Source: Anas platyrhynchos (lineage: Eukaryota > Chordata > Aves > Anseriformes > Anatidae). From it: a stretch of DNA of 64,000 bases. The stretch spans positions 2,765,501 to 2,829,500 of the forward strand of contig NC_092616.1 in the NCBI RefSeq assembly GCF_047663525.1, read 5' to 3'. The stretch's first letter is position 1. Each line of letters begins with the position of its first letter. Below are positions 31,600 to 43,104 of this stretch, piece after piece. Both the position numbers and the translations under genes were made by a program. The notes beneath the pieces are model-generated. The model saw nothing but the letters and a program-made list of their open reading frames with translations, did no database searches and was not told where the DNA came from.

Positions 31600-33930
31600 T
31601 CTGAGTCCCATTCCAGCCCCAGGACAAAAACCCAGCATGAGATGATGGGTTAACTGGCTGTGCTGAATCCCTTCCTTAAGCAGGGGGTTAAAGGAGTTAC
31701 ATCTATGACCATGTGTGGGTGTCCCACCATCAACTGGCATGAGAAGAGAAGACTGCTACAGATAATTATTTTTTTGCTAAGAGAAATGAGCCTAATGTCA
31801 AGAGGTGTGTGTGCCAGGTGAGGGAGGGAAGCCCAGGGATCCCTTCAGGCTGTTTCCCAGCAGGTTCCCCTGCAGCACCAGAGCAAGGGAGGCCTTGGGC
31901 TGGGCCTCTGCTGCTGAGCTGGGCCGGGCTCCTGGGCCCAAGGGGAGCTCCTGGCAAGCGGGCAGCGCTGCAGAGAGACAGCTCTGCCCAGGAGCAGCTC
32001 CTCTGCACAGTGCAGCAGGGCTGGGGGCACTGCCTGCAGCTGGCACTGGGAGGACATAGAAGGGAGAGTTGTTAAAGACTGCATGGATTGTTAGAAAGCT
32101 GAGAGTACACTGGAAAAGCAATGCTTGCAACCCTTAACACGGTAAGTCTGAGTGCATTACAATGCACTGGAGTATCCTTGATGTGCCCTAGACCTGGATT
32201 TTTCCAGAGCAGATGAGGCTGTAGGCAGAGCGTGTTTATTTCTTGGAGAGAAGGACATGCTCCAGCGCAGCGGTTCCCTGACATACGGTCATTGTCCAGG
32301 CCTCGAGGGCTCCCTTCTCATGGGCCAGCTGCAGGTTGTGAAGCTGGGGGTGCAGGCAGGGGTGTCCAGGGCTGTGGTGCAGAGCAGGGTCCCTGCTGTG
32401 GCCCAGGGGCTGTGTGCCTGGGCAGGGCCTCTGCCGCCTGCCAGGCTCAGCACTCAGCCTGCCCGGGGAGCTGCCCAGGGCACTGCGGGGAGAAGCTGCG
32501 GGTGGAAGGAGCCCCCTTGGCATGCTGCTGCTGCTGGGAGGCTGCTGACTGGGGCAGCCTGCTCACAGCTCCACAGGGCAACCTGGATGTATCCAAGGGG
32601 ACTTTGCAACAGCCAGGATAAGGTAGGGGATTTCAGCTTCAGTCTCAGCTTTCCTGAGCCTCCTGAAGTTTCAGTCTTCTCTACTTGCCTCAGTTGTAAC
32701 AGAAATATTTGCTGTTAATTTCAAATGCCTGAGACTCCATAATGGCTGAGAGGTTACAAGGATCTTTTAATTCCCCTCAGCCCATAGAAAGCTCCACCAT
32801 CACTCGTGCAGTGTCAGCAGGGTCTGTGTGCCCTGGGCTCTAGGACGTGTCCCCAGCGAGCTGCCCCTGGGCAGAGCCCTGCTGCCAGGAGGTGTCTGCA
32901 GGGCAGAGCTGAGCACCCAGCAGGTGGGATGGGGGCTGTGAGCTGCAGGCAGGAGGCGTGGGGACAGAGACCCAGCTGCAGGCAGGGACAGCTGCAGGCA
33001 GCACAGCCATGGGCAGGGAATGGCTGCACAGTGCTAACAGAGTAGTCTGGCACCTCTCTGTCTGCCCTCTAGGCCACAGGATTAAGGACATGACTCATAG
33101 CCTCAGTACCAGGACCTCACTCACAGCAGGCCCTTCTGAGTTCCTGTTGGTCCCTGGCCTTGCCTCCCCTGGTAGGAGCCCTGTGCTCTTCCTCTCTCTT
33201 CTTGGAGCTGCAGCTGCTGTTCTTGCTTTATGGCTCCCTGCAGATGGGGAGATGGGGCTTTCAGCTGCAGCTCAAGCACTGACCCTCTGGGTCCCACCAC
33301 GCAGATGTGTCCATAGGAGGAAGGTGCCCAGAGTTCCCCTTCTAACCTGTGGGGCTCTCGGCATTGCGGTCCGTGGGGCACAGACAAAGCCGTATCTCCT
33401 TCCAGGGACTTTCTGAGGCCACAATCATTGAGCAGCTCAATGTGGGTAACTCGACTGAGCCCTAGAAGAGTCCGTCTGAGACCAGGGTCGATGGACAGAC
33501 AGGCTATCCTCACTGCACTAAGGACAGTCACTTTGGTTCCCGGGACTCACAAGAGCTCACCTGGTATACCTTACAGCTGCCACGGTTTTCTACCCTCTAA
33601 AAATGCTCCTGAGTGTGATGCAGATAGAACAAAGTAAATCACAAGTACATCAGTAAAGAGTGTTGAGAGTGATAATGTTGTGAAGTCCAATACAGAGGTA
33701 GATTTAATCAGCGATCACTCCTGGTTTCTTTTAGTGCAGAGCTGTAGGACAGGTCTGAATCCTCCAGCACACACAGCAGAGACCGCTGCTCCCAGGGCCA
33801 CATTCCTCCAGCACCAACCAGATCTCAGGCAAGGGAGCAAAAGAAATGCCTCAGAAAGGGGAAAGTCACTGTAGGGGTGTTTGGATGGGAAGATAAATAG
33901 GTTTTCTCTCCTAATGATCACTGTCTTTTC
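31600..33930 (+). repeat. OR upstream unit, copy 4
   Basis: Longest copy of the block: TTCCAGCCCCAGGACAAAAA at 31611, the exon-1 segment at 31905-32141, GGGACCCTG-type words near 32380 and the intron part to 33930. It is close to copy 2 (12.7-14.6 kb), and its reverse lies at 57.2-59.8 kb. TCTGCCCTCTAGGCCACAGG near 33061 is a possible internal acceptor shared with 13799. Confidence 0.75.
31905..32141 (+). other. Candidate non-coding exon 1 for OR at 33966
   Basis: Ends CCCTTAACACG followed by GTAAGTCTG (GT 32142-32143). It contains the shared AGCAGCTCCTCTGCACAGTG core. The coding acceptor is at 33941-33942. The left boundary is approximate. Confidence 0.4.
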
Positions 33931-33965
33931 TTCCTTGGGTAGTCCCCTTTGTCCAGGAGGATCTG

Positions 33966-34925
33966 ATGTCCAACAGCAGCTCCATCACCGAGTTCCTCCT
34001 CCTGCCATTTGCAGACACACGGGAGCTGGAGCTCCTGCACTTCGCGCTCTTCCTGGGCATCTACCTGGCTGCCCTCCTGGGCAACGGCCTCATCCTCACC
34101 GCCGTAGCCTGCGACCACCGCCTCCACACCCCCATGTACTTCTTCCTCCTCAACCTCGCCCTCCTCGACCTGGGATCCATCTCCACCACTGTCCCCAAAG
34201 CCATGGCCAATTCCCTTCATGATACCAGGGCCATCTCCTATGCAGGATGTGCTGCACAGGTCTTTCTTTTTCCCTTTCTGATGTCAGCAGAGTATTTTAT
34301 TCTCACCATCATGTCCTACGATCGCTATGTTGCCATCTGCAAGCCCCTGCACTACGGGAGCCTCCTGAGCAGCAGAGCTTGTGCCCAGATGGCAGCAGCT
34401 GCCTGGGGCAGTACTTTTCTCTATGCTCTGCTGCACATTACCAATACATTTTCCCTGCCCCTCTGTGGAGGAAATACCCTGGACCAGTTCTTCTGTGAGA
34501 TCCCCCAGATCCTGAAGATCTCCTGCTCACGCTCCTACCTGAGGAGTTTTTGGGTGCTTGTGATTGGTGCCTGTTTAGCATCAATGTGTTTTGTTTTCAT
34601 TCTTTTTTCTTATGTTCAGATCTTCAGGGCTGTGCTGAGGATGCCTTCAGAGCAGGGGCGGCACAAAGCCTTTTCCACGTGCCTCCCTCACCTGTTTGTG
34701 GTTTCCCTGTTTATCAGCACTGGCTTTTTTGCTTACCTGAAGCCCCCCTCCATCTTCTCTCCATACCTAAACCTGGTGGTGACAGCTCTGTACTCGGTGA
34801 TGCCTCCAACATTGAACCCCTTCATCTACAGCATGAGGAACAAGGAGCTCAAGTGGGCTATTAGGAAAGTGATTTCATGGATGCTTCTGAATACAGACAA
34901 ATTTCCCCTCTTTTTCCAGAAATGA
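33966..34925 (+). CDS. Olfactory receptor, family 14-like, intact
   Basis: A 319-residue odorant receptor starting MSNSSSITEF, 23 nt after the acceptor TTCCTTGGGTAG (AG 33941-33942). OR marks: sequon N3, G39-N40, PMYFFL, C95 and C177, MSYDRYVAIC with Ser for the usual Ala, KAFSTC, and PFIYSMRN with Phe for Leu in TM7. In ECL1 it has SLHDTRA where most paralogues have SLWDTRA. Distinctive TM3 entry FLFPFLMSAEYFILT and TM5 SFWVLVIGACLASMC; both are shared with the inverted-arm copy at 56244 and with the pseudogene at 43105. The tail ends KFPLFFQK. Poly(A) signal AATAAA at 35121-35126. Looks functional. Confidence 0.95.
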   Translation: MSNSSSITEFLLLPFADTRELELLHFALFLGIYLAALLGNGLILTAVACDHRLHTPMYFFLLNLALLDLGSISTTVPKAMANSLHDTRAISYAGCAAQVFLFPFLMSAEYFILTIMSYDRYVAICKPLHYGSLLSSRACAQMAAAAWGSTFLYALLHITNTFSLPLCGGNTLDQFFCEIPQILKISCSRSYLRSFWVLVIGACLASMCFVFILFSYVQIFRAVLRMPSEQGRHKAFSTCLPHLFVVSLFISTGFFAYLKPPSIFSPYLNLVVTALYSVMPPTLNPFIYSMRNKELKWAIRKVISWMLLNTDKFPLFFQK

Positions 34926-35274
34926 CTTAACTTGGTACCTCCCCTCCGGCCTGGCCCTTCTTTCATTGTCAATATTGTTATTTTTCTCTTTGGTATCATT
35001 TGATTTATTGTGCTCTTAGAGTAATATCTCTTTTTTACCCTACTTCTCTGTTTGCTCTTGAGGCTCTACAAATATGTGTCCAACAGAAGGTCGGAGCTGA
35101 CTTTTACATAGCATCTGCAAAATAAAATGCGATCTCCACAGTGCACTGTCTGAAGGCTTGGCTGTTTTTTTCAAGGTTGTTGCCAAGCTTTCCAGAAGCT
35201 TGTGCCACTTTCCGTCACCTATCAGACACTTTCCATCATGTGTCAGTGGTCATAGTCCTCCAGCGAGGTTCTCG

Positions 35275-35575
35275 GTGAGTAGAGACTTGCAAATGTGATG
35301 CCCATCTCTAAGAAACGTCATAAGGGGGACCCAGGAAACTACAGGGCTGTCAGCCTGACCTTGGTGCCAGGAAAGGTGATGGGACAGGTCATCTTGAATG
35401 CAATCATGCAGCATATGCGGGACCACCAGGGGATCATGCCCAGTCAGTATGGGTTCAGGAAAGGCAAGTCCTGCCTGACCAACCTCATCTCCTTTTATGA
35501 CCAGTGACGTGTCTGGGGGATGAGGGAAAGCCTGTTGACATAGTCTACCTAGATTTCAACAAGGCCCTTGCCATT
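35275..35575 (+). mobile_element. CR1 reverse transcriptase fragment
   Basis: Reads MPISKKRHKGDPGNYRAVS, LVPGKVMGQVILNAIMQHM and [19 protein letters not shown], then VYLDFNKALA. It is the same fragment, with the same breakpoints, as in the reverse copy at 42480-42765, so it was present before that duplication. It is missing from the right arm at 55.7 kb. Confidence 0.88.
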
Positions 35576-37149
35576 TGGTAATTCGGATACCACTGCCTAC
35601 ATCATCTGGTCCTTTAACAGGCAGGAGAGGTCGACATGTCACAGATTTGCTCTGTGCCAGGAGTGAGGGGTGGCATGAAATCTCCAGGGGAGGGAGTGTT
35701 TTGTGGTAACTGGGCTCCATGCAGGACAGAAAATCATCATTTTATGGCTGTAGGCCCAAGTTAGGCTAAAGACCTGAGCTGGGCTATAGGCCTATTGCCT
35801 CCAATTTTTTTAACCATTTCAAACATTTCACTTCAATCAGCACACTTCAATCAGCTGAAATGATTGAACACTCCTAATACAATATTTGAGTTGCCCCATG
35901 ACATTTTTTTTTTCCCTTGGATGTTTATTACAGCAAGAGAAAAAATACCAATCTTCCCCTGTACTTGCATTGCCAGAACTCTGTCTCTTATGCACTGCAT
36001 TTCATCTCCCCAGTCTTTCTGGTATTTCCACCTGCCTTTATGAAACAAACCATGTTGGAAGTCTCTTTTCCAGCATACTATCTGGACATGTGCACTCCCC
36101 ATTCTACTCCAGATTCCCCTCCCCTCACTCTTATATCGTTCAGATAAATCTCACCTGCACAGTTGGTTCTCAGAACATGAGGACTCTTCAAGATTGCCCA
36201 TATTTCACTTTCCTATCTCATCAACCCTACACCCAACTCTGTAATTGCATTTCTATTCATCATTTCCTATTCTTTTCAAACATTTCTTGTATAGTCATTC
36301 CTTGTGGAAGGTACACCTCATCAAAGGCAACTTGGATTTGGCTCACTGGTGAGGACATTGGGGTTTGCTTGTTTGTGGTTAAATGTTAATAACAACATCC
36401 AAAACTGCCTGTGTGCAGCCAGTTGTCTGAAGAAAGGAGGTGGGACTTGGTGAAAAGATGCTGTAACACCCTTCTGTGGACTTCAGGGGAGAAGTCTGGT
36501 GTAAGGAAAAGTGATGCAAGTCCCAGGTGGCTGATGAGAGAAGTGGTGGGGATGGAGAGCTGAGCAGCAAGGTTGTCCATACAGTCTAGGACTTCAAGGG
36601 ACTGCTTTTCCACCTATATGGACCTCCTTAGGAGACACATTGAATCCATGACAACTAGAGAATGATGTTATCAGTTCTTCTGAAAACTCTAAACTAATGT
36701 AAAATGATATTAAATAAAGAAAATTCTCTTAGAAATCTGGTCATTGAAAACTTTCTCTTTAAACTGCATTCTTGAAAACTCACTAATTAACTGTGTAAGT
36801 CTGAAAGACCGGATGAAAATGGCCGAAGGGTAATGAGCCCCATGGTGCATTTGGTGCTGAGTCCATAAACCTCAGGTAGTGAGAGGAGAATGATGTAACT
36901 GCAGGAGAAGTAAAAGTCAGAAGGAGACTTTGAAGTGTTTGGGAGTATTAATGGGCCCCAGTGAGGGTCATTACTGACAAAGCCTCCCCATGGACTTGTT
37001 AGAGCACACAATTGGAGGCCATGATTGCAGGTAGACAAAGGCACTGGGCAGGAGACTCTGATGCTGAGTAAAGGCCTTGGTTTGTTTGGTGAAGCAGAAA
37101 GGCCAAGCCCTGGCCCCCAGGCCCTGGGCAGGGAGGTCCTGTCCTTCAC

Positions 37150-37420
37150 CCATGTCTCAGGGCTCTTCCTGGGGCAGTGGGATGTGGGGTGTGTGATGCT
37201 GTGTGAAGGACAATGCTATGACACCTGCTGGCCTCCCCACTGGGTTGCAAGGAGGCCACAAGACCCCAGTGTCATGAGCACAGCATGTGTCCTCGTGAGC
37301 CTCAGTAGCAGAGACAACTGCCATAGCCAGGGGGACAAAGACCTTGGTGCTGTTCGGGCCTTGCAACCTTGTCAGTGCACTCGGTCTTCATCACCACAGG
37401 CTGTCCTGCACTGTCCAATT
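37150..37420 (-). repeat. Low-copy block R, copy 2
   Basis: Reverse copy of the block at 10080-10470. Minus-strand reading NSTKVFVPLAMAVVSATEA compares with NRTKFFVSKAIAVVSATKA there. It is part of the left inverted arm; its partner is 53920-54260. Confidence 0.6.
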
Positions 37421-38099
37421 CTTGCCCTTTTCTCCCTGCAGGCTACAGGCATGCACTTCACGTTTCCACTTTGCTCTCACCCTGTCATTTCCTTACTTTC
37501 ACTGAGGTCTCCCCACCCTCCCTGGCTGTCCTTTGAAACACAGTGGCACGGGCTGACCATAGACTCCTTCTGGGTGATGTCAGGTCCCACAGCACTACCC
37601 TTTCAGTGACATTTCCTCCTCCTCATTCCCACTCTTCACCTTCCAAGCAGCACTTTGTCCCACTTGTGACTCTCTCCTGCTATTTCCCACCACCAGAGAA
37701 TCCTCACCAGGATCTTCCAAGACACATGCCTCCTGCTGGCCTTCCAGTTTCTCAGATGGACGTAACCAAGTTGTGTGCCCATTCCTGTCCCACCATGTGC
37801 TCAGGCAGAAGGGACTTGAAAACCCACACCCAAGGTCTCTTCCTGCATGGAGCCTGTCAGGCTCTCAGACAGAGGGCATCTCACAGTCAGTGTGCCAAGC
37901 AGGTGCCTTCTGCTGCCTGATCAGGGATGCTGGCCGGTGTAAGTAGAAAAGCACAGATGTCAGCCAGGAGGCAAGGGCTGAGACATCAGCTGCTTCAGGA
38001 AGCAGTCACCTCATAGGCCCTTTCCCCAGCCATGTTACTGCTGCTGGCCTGTGTGCTCCAGAGTCAGAGGTGAGCTGATGGCTCCAATGGATTTGAAGT

Positions 38100-38640
38100 T
38101 TCTGATGCGGTTGCTCAATGGCTCCTCTGTGCTTGTCACCATCCAGAAAGGTTCTGAAAGTGTGCTCCATCCTGTAGTTTGAGTTAATATTGACATTCAG
38201 CAGTGTTGGCCCAAGTGCTCATCATTGAGGGATGCTGCCAGGAACTGCCTGACAGGAGAACTTTGCAGCACGGATGACACCTGGGCCTGATTGTCCAGCC
38301 AAATTCCCACCCACAGCCTCATCCATTTGTTAAGTCCACATAGCACCAATCAGGCTATGAGGAGTCTCTGAGAGACAAAGTCACAGGCCAAGGTGCAGGT
38401 AGACAGCGTCCCTTTCTTTCCCCTCCCCTATGGGTTCAGCAATCCTGTTTTTGTCCTTCAAGTGCCTGGAGGTAGCTGTGGAGAACATCTCCCATCACCT
38501 TCTGAGGGACTGAGATGAGGCTGACCAGCCTTAATTCTTTCCACACATTCTTTTTTTCCTCTTCTGGAAGACAGGTTGGATGTCATTCCAAGTCTCCAGA
38601 AAGCTTTCTGGTCCCTCTGGCACATTTGCTGACACAGTCC
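38100..38640 (-). mobile_element. Decayed CR1-like sequence
   Basis: CATCACCTTCTGAGGGACTG and ATGAGGCTGACCAGCC, then AGACAGGTTGGATGTCATTC, follow the reverse CR1 reverse-transcriptase order (the PGKVM.QV region) at low identity. The reverse partner is 52255-52680. One of the oldest layers here. Confidence 0.5.
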
Positions 38641-39014
38641 AGGAAGGCAGGGGAGGGTGATGCAGGAGACAGGCAAGCACACACAAGACTTTCCCTTGCA
38701 CACCCAAAGGCAAGGCATTGCAGTGGTTGTGGTATCCCTCTGGCTCCTGCTGCCTCTCCCAGATGCTGGAGGCACCTCAGCCCCGCAGTGCATTTCTCTG
38801 CTCTGCACTCATCTGAGATGCCCCACAGCATGAGGAATGGACACAGGCTGAGGGCATTTGTGCTCACTCAGGTTTGGCAAAGTACATGCACAAAATGTAC
38901 ACACTGAAGCCTCATCTGTGCAAGGCACGTAGGTGGACTTCTGACTGATCCATTCTGTGTCCTTCTGTGGAGGAACAAAACAACCTCTCTGAGCTGGGTT
39001 GAGAGCCAAAAAAG

Positions 39015-39925
39015 TCACCCAAGAAGTAACCAGGACAATATCCAGCCCTTGTTCTGTACCGTTTATATCATGACAGGTCCCAGACTTTCCAATAAGTCTT
39101 CATTAATCAGCACCCTGCAATTAAAACACAGATATCATTCCCTTAGTCTATGGGCCACCTCTCTGAAATCTTCATAAAATGTTCAAGGAGTCCATTTAGT
39201 CCATGAATTGGGTTCTATCTGTTGTTGTGGCCCCACAGGACAGGAGAAGACTTATGTTACATGGAGTGAGAGGGCACCAATGCCAGCTCAGGTTAGGTCA
39301 CTGCTGCACTTGCACTACTTCTTGTGAGGCTCCTCTGCCATTGGTTCGAGTGGTACCTCCTACAGAACATGGCTGTGTGGTTCTTATCTGCCTGCTGGGT
39401 TAAACCACATCACAGACCAGGCTGCAGAATCTAACATTGCAATGAGCTCCTCCCCTCACCCCTGCTCCAGCCTGGGCTTGTCCACAGGCCACAGTCCTTT
39501 AGAGATGTACCTGTTCCAACACATTGTTATTTACGAGCCACAGTCCCTTCAGAGCTTTACCTACTGTGTCATGGAATTACCAGCGGCCACGGATGCTTGC
39601 AGGTGTGCCTTTAGAGGTGTGCACTTACCCATGGGCCAAATTCACTTCACAGGCCTACCTGATCTAGTGTGGCCTTTTCCATTCCAGAAGCATGACTTGG
39701 AGTTCTGGCCTGCAATGTAGAGATTCAATACAAAAACAATTCAAGCAAATGTGGGTCTGGGATATACATGTATTGGCTGATAGAGGACCATTAGGATCAG
39801 GCATTGGAAGAAGCCTGATTAGTTGTGGGGAAACCACAGGTATTGGTAAATCCTCAGAATACACAGGGTTGCATTTCAAGCCACAGCCAGTAAGGATGGA
39901 GAGAACTGAACTGAGAATGTGAGCG
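39015..39925. other. Unassigned interval
   Basis: Spacer between the inverted arms. TGGGTTAAACCACATCACAG near 39397 resembles an LTR end word, but no LTR body was found. Confidence 0.3.
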
Positions 39926-39929
39926 TATG

Positions 39930-40290
39930 GTAAAAGTCTGCAGGGATGCAAGCACAGGTAGAGGAAAATGTAGGACAGGCTGTGGAGGGGGATGACAAAG
40001 GGCCATTTTGGGGCTGGAGCCCCCCCAGTGGAACTGATGGCCTCAGGGCTACAGCTGCAGCCTCTTCCACTAAGGCCCACCAGAGGACACTGGTCCCTTA
40101 CAGCCCCAGGGCCTTGTTACCTCCTCAATAACACAGAGCCTGGCAACTGTCCTACCAGTGCCCTACACTTGGAATTGCACACCCCACATCACACTGCCCC
40201 TGCCAGAGCCCTGAGCAGCCCAGGAAGTGCAGGATCCCTCTTCCCAGGGAATGTGCTCAGGCCTTGGCCATCCTCCTTGGTTGAACACAT
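39930..40290 (+). repeat. Low-copy block R, copy 3
   Basis: CACTAAGGCCCACCAGAGGAC, then GGGCCTTGTTACCTCCTCAA and TGCCAGAGCCCTGAGCAGCC, parallel to 10230-10400 and 54030-54190. Confidence 0.55.
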
Positions 40291-40294
40291 CAAG

Positions 40295-41900
40295 GGCTTT
40301 CTGAGCCACCTCCCCACTTGATTTGTCACCTGTAAACAGTGCCTCTGATTTCCTCCTCCACCATCTCCCATGGACAGGCACCTTGTCTGGTTATTTTTCT
40401 CGTGGTTTCTTCTGGGATGGCCCTCATCGGGGTTGGCCAACACCCTCAAATATTTGGGGGCTTGCTTCTGTCCCTTACTTCTTTAGAGACTTGCTTCAGG
40501 ATCTGCAGTTCAGGAACTTGGCAGCAGAGGGCGAATCAACATGCAAAACTCCCTCACAAGCCAAGGCTCTGGGCATAATTCTCCTGAAGTCTTCAATTCT
40601 TATGGGGTTCATTAGGGAGATGTCAGGAGTCTTCTTAAAGGGACAGACTTCAAGAATAAGAATAATACAAAGTATAGGAAAGGATTTCTTCCTTGTGTTG
40701 TTTCTTTAGTTGTCTGCCGACAGAGAAAGTAATATCAACAATCTCCAACTGGTATTGATCCTGAATGTCTGCTAAGGGACTCTGAGCCTGTAGGGAAATC
40801 AAGACCCTTTCTGCCAGGCACTCTATGCACAGTCTTCATCCCTACTCCTCAGCCTCACCCTTTCTCTCATCAGCCTCCTGGGACTGACACAGCTGCGATA
40901 AGCTCAGATTTTTCCACAAGCATTGCATCGGAATGTTTTCCAGGCCCTTGGCACCAATTCCCAGCTGCTTTCCTTGGAGAATGAGCTACTTGCAGGCACT
41001 AAAGGTAATGTCTTAATTGACAGCAATGAAAAATAAAAGGCACGGTCCAGTAAGAAATAAAAGACACTCTTCAGCTCCATATTAAACCCATATTACCTCC
41101 ACTTAGCCCAATTTCCACAATGGAAAACCTTAAAGAAGTGGAAAATATATATTTTTTTGTGTCAGGCACAGACTTCAAGGCCACTAAAACCACTCCTTTC
41201 CCAGGACTTCATTTCCTGATATTCTCTTTTTGTACTCAGAGAGTCATATGCTGAAATCCGGAGCTCTCTTGATTTACAGAAGGAAGACAAGAGACAAAAA
41301 CAAATGAAATACTGGTGTCTGTCGTGTTTTCAGCCATTCTTCCTACAACAAGGAGAGTATTGGAAATTCTGAGAGAATTTCTCCAGCTTCCTGATGCAAG
41401 ACGCTGGGCTGGATCTTAGGGCTGAGGAACATTTTTGAGGCTCCCAAAGGCACAGGAAAGTAAAAGGGGCATTAGTATGCTATGGATATGCTCCTTTTTC
41501 CTGTGGAGCATACAAAGGCATCCAGCTATGGACAGGTTCAAGGAGAGGGCTTGTCCTTCCTGCAGTCACCGCTGCATTCCAGTCCTTGGGGTGTACCCAA
41601 GCTGAGGACTTGCTGATGAGTTTTGGGACGAAGTTCAGCATGCAGGTTGGGGAAGACTGTCTCATAGACATGTGCTGGACACCGACAGGGGAACAGCAGC
41701 AAACTGATATGGTTTCTGGGACATGTTTCCATCAGTCAAAGCCCTGACACAGGGCACAGGCATAGTTTTGATGCCACCCAACTGGAAAGATGGTTGCATT
41801 AAGGGCTGGAGAATATAGGGCACCAACCAGTTCTTCTTCAGCCACTTCCTAGGCTTGGCAAAGCACCAGGAAGCCATGGACTTGTGGCTCTGCATCATAA
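40295..41900. other. Gene-poor interval with one protein-like stretch
   Basis: Mostly unassigned. At 41480-41907 the minus strand reads as two abutting open frames (KSMASWCFAKPRKWLKKNW..., then FVPKLISKSSAWVHPKDWN). The composition looks protein-like, possibly an old processed gene copy or repeat, but I recognise no family. Confidence 0.3.
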
Positions 41901-41904
41901 GGAG

Positions 41905-42765
41905 CATAGAATCTTAGAATTATTAAGGTTGCAAAAGACCTCCAAGATCTTCTGGTCCAACCATCCCCCTACCACCAATACCACCCACTAAACCATGTTC
42001 CTAAGTACTACATCCAAACTTTCCCTCTGCACAGCTTTCAGGCCAGTCTGCCCCAAGCCTGTAGCATTGCATGGGGTTGTTGTGGCCAAAGGGCAGGATG
42101 CAGCACTTACCCATGGTGAACCTCATCCCACTGGCCTCTACACATCAATCCAGCCTGTCCAGGTCCCTCTGCTTGGCCTTCCTACCCTCTGGCAGATCGA
42201 CGCTTCCCTCCACCTTGGTGTCATCTGCAAACGTACTGGGGGTGTACTCAATTGACTCAACCAAATCGTCAATAAAGATGTTAAAGAGGATGGACCTCAA
42301 CACCAGCCCCTGAGAAACACGACTCGTGACTGGTCACCAGCTGGATTTCGCTCCGTTCAACACTACTGTCTGGGCCCGGCCACCCAGCCAGTTTTTAACC
42401 CAGCAAAGCTTGTGCCTGTCCAAGACATGGGCTGCCAGCTTCTCCAGGACAATACTGTCAAAGGCCTTGCTGAAGTCTAGGTAGACTATGTCAGCAGGCT
42501 TTCCCTCATCCCCCAGGCTGGTGATAGGAGGAGATGAGGTTGGTCAGGCAGGACTTGCCTTTCCTGAATCCATACTGACTGGGCATGATCCCCTGGTGGT
42601 CCCGCATATGCTGCATGATTGCATTCAAGATGACCTGTCCCATCACCTTTCCTGGCACCAAGGTCAGGCTGACAGGCCTGTTGTTCCCTGGGTCCTCCAT
42701 ATGAACTTTCTTACATTTGGGCATCACATTTGCAAGTCTCTACTCAGCCAGAACCTCTCTGATGA
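41905..42765 (-). mobile_element. CR1 LINE, 3' end plus reverse transcriptase, internally deleted
   Basis: Tail TTAAGGTTGCAAAAGACCTC and TGGTCCAACCATCCCCCTAC at 41930-41980, then reverse-transcriptase blocks to 42727 (DPGNNRPVSLTLVPGKVMGQ). Central sequence is missing near 42040. The right 280 bp are a reverse copy of 35275-35575. Confidence 0.88.
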
Positions 42766-42769
42766 CCAT

Positions 42770-43100
42770 GATCACTGACACATGATGGAAAGTGTCTGAC
42801 AGGTGACGGAAAGAGGCACAAGTTTCTGGAAAGCTTGGTAACAACCTTGAAAAAACAGCTAAGCCTTCAGACAGTGCACTGTGGAGATCCCATTTTATTT
42901 TGCAGATACTATGTAAGAGTCAGCTCCGACCTTCTGTTGGACACATATTTGTAGAGACTCAAGAGCAGAGAAGTGTCAATCCTCAGCAGAAGTAGGGTGA
43001 AAAAGAGATATTACTCTAAGAGCATAATAAATCAAATGATACCAAAGAGAACAGTAATAATATTGACAATGAAAGATGGACCAGGATTGAGGGGAGGTAC
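42770..43100 (-). other. OR 3' flank, reverse copy of 34930-35270
   Basis: Contains AAGGTTGTT/AACAACCTT words, ACAGTGCACTGTGGAGATCC and a reverse AATAAA (42894-42899), matching the 3' flank of the OR at 33966 in reverse. Confidence 0.75.
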
Positions 43101-43104
43101 CAAG

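Larger units (their letters stand above)
31790..39010 (+). repeat. Left arm of a large inverted duplication
   Basis: Block-by-block reverse match to 51760-59830. Pairs: exon-1 unit (31905-32141 / 59585-59760), OR (33966-34925 / 56244-57158), 35590-35830 / 55500-55735, 36380-36610 / 54720-54955, 37540-37920 / 53390-53735, 38150-38480 / 52255-52640 and 38825-39005 / 51765-51945. The distal end is more diverged than the OR end. The arm-specific part is 35030-35590, with a CR1. Confidence 0.85.

Noticed and set aside
33918-34220. Long Glu/Val/Gly-rich open frames antisense to every OR N-terminus (also near 10918, 14651, 49174 and 56904)
   Set aside because: They recur because the OR sense codons are GC-rich and nearly identical between copies. 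The antisense frame follows the OR copy number and has no independent start, splice or family signal.
36379-36613. Small conserved open frames shared by the inverted arms (36379-36613 and 54721-54955)
   Set aside because: Both overlapping frames are equally conserved between the arms, as expected from recent duplication. There is no frame-specific signal of coding.
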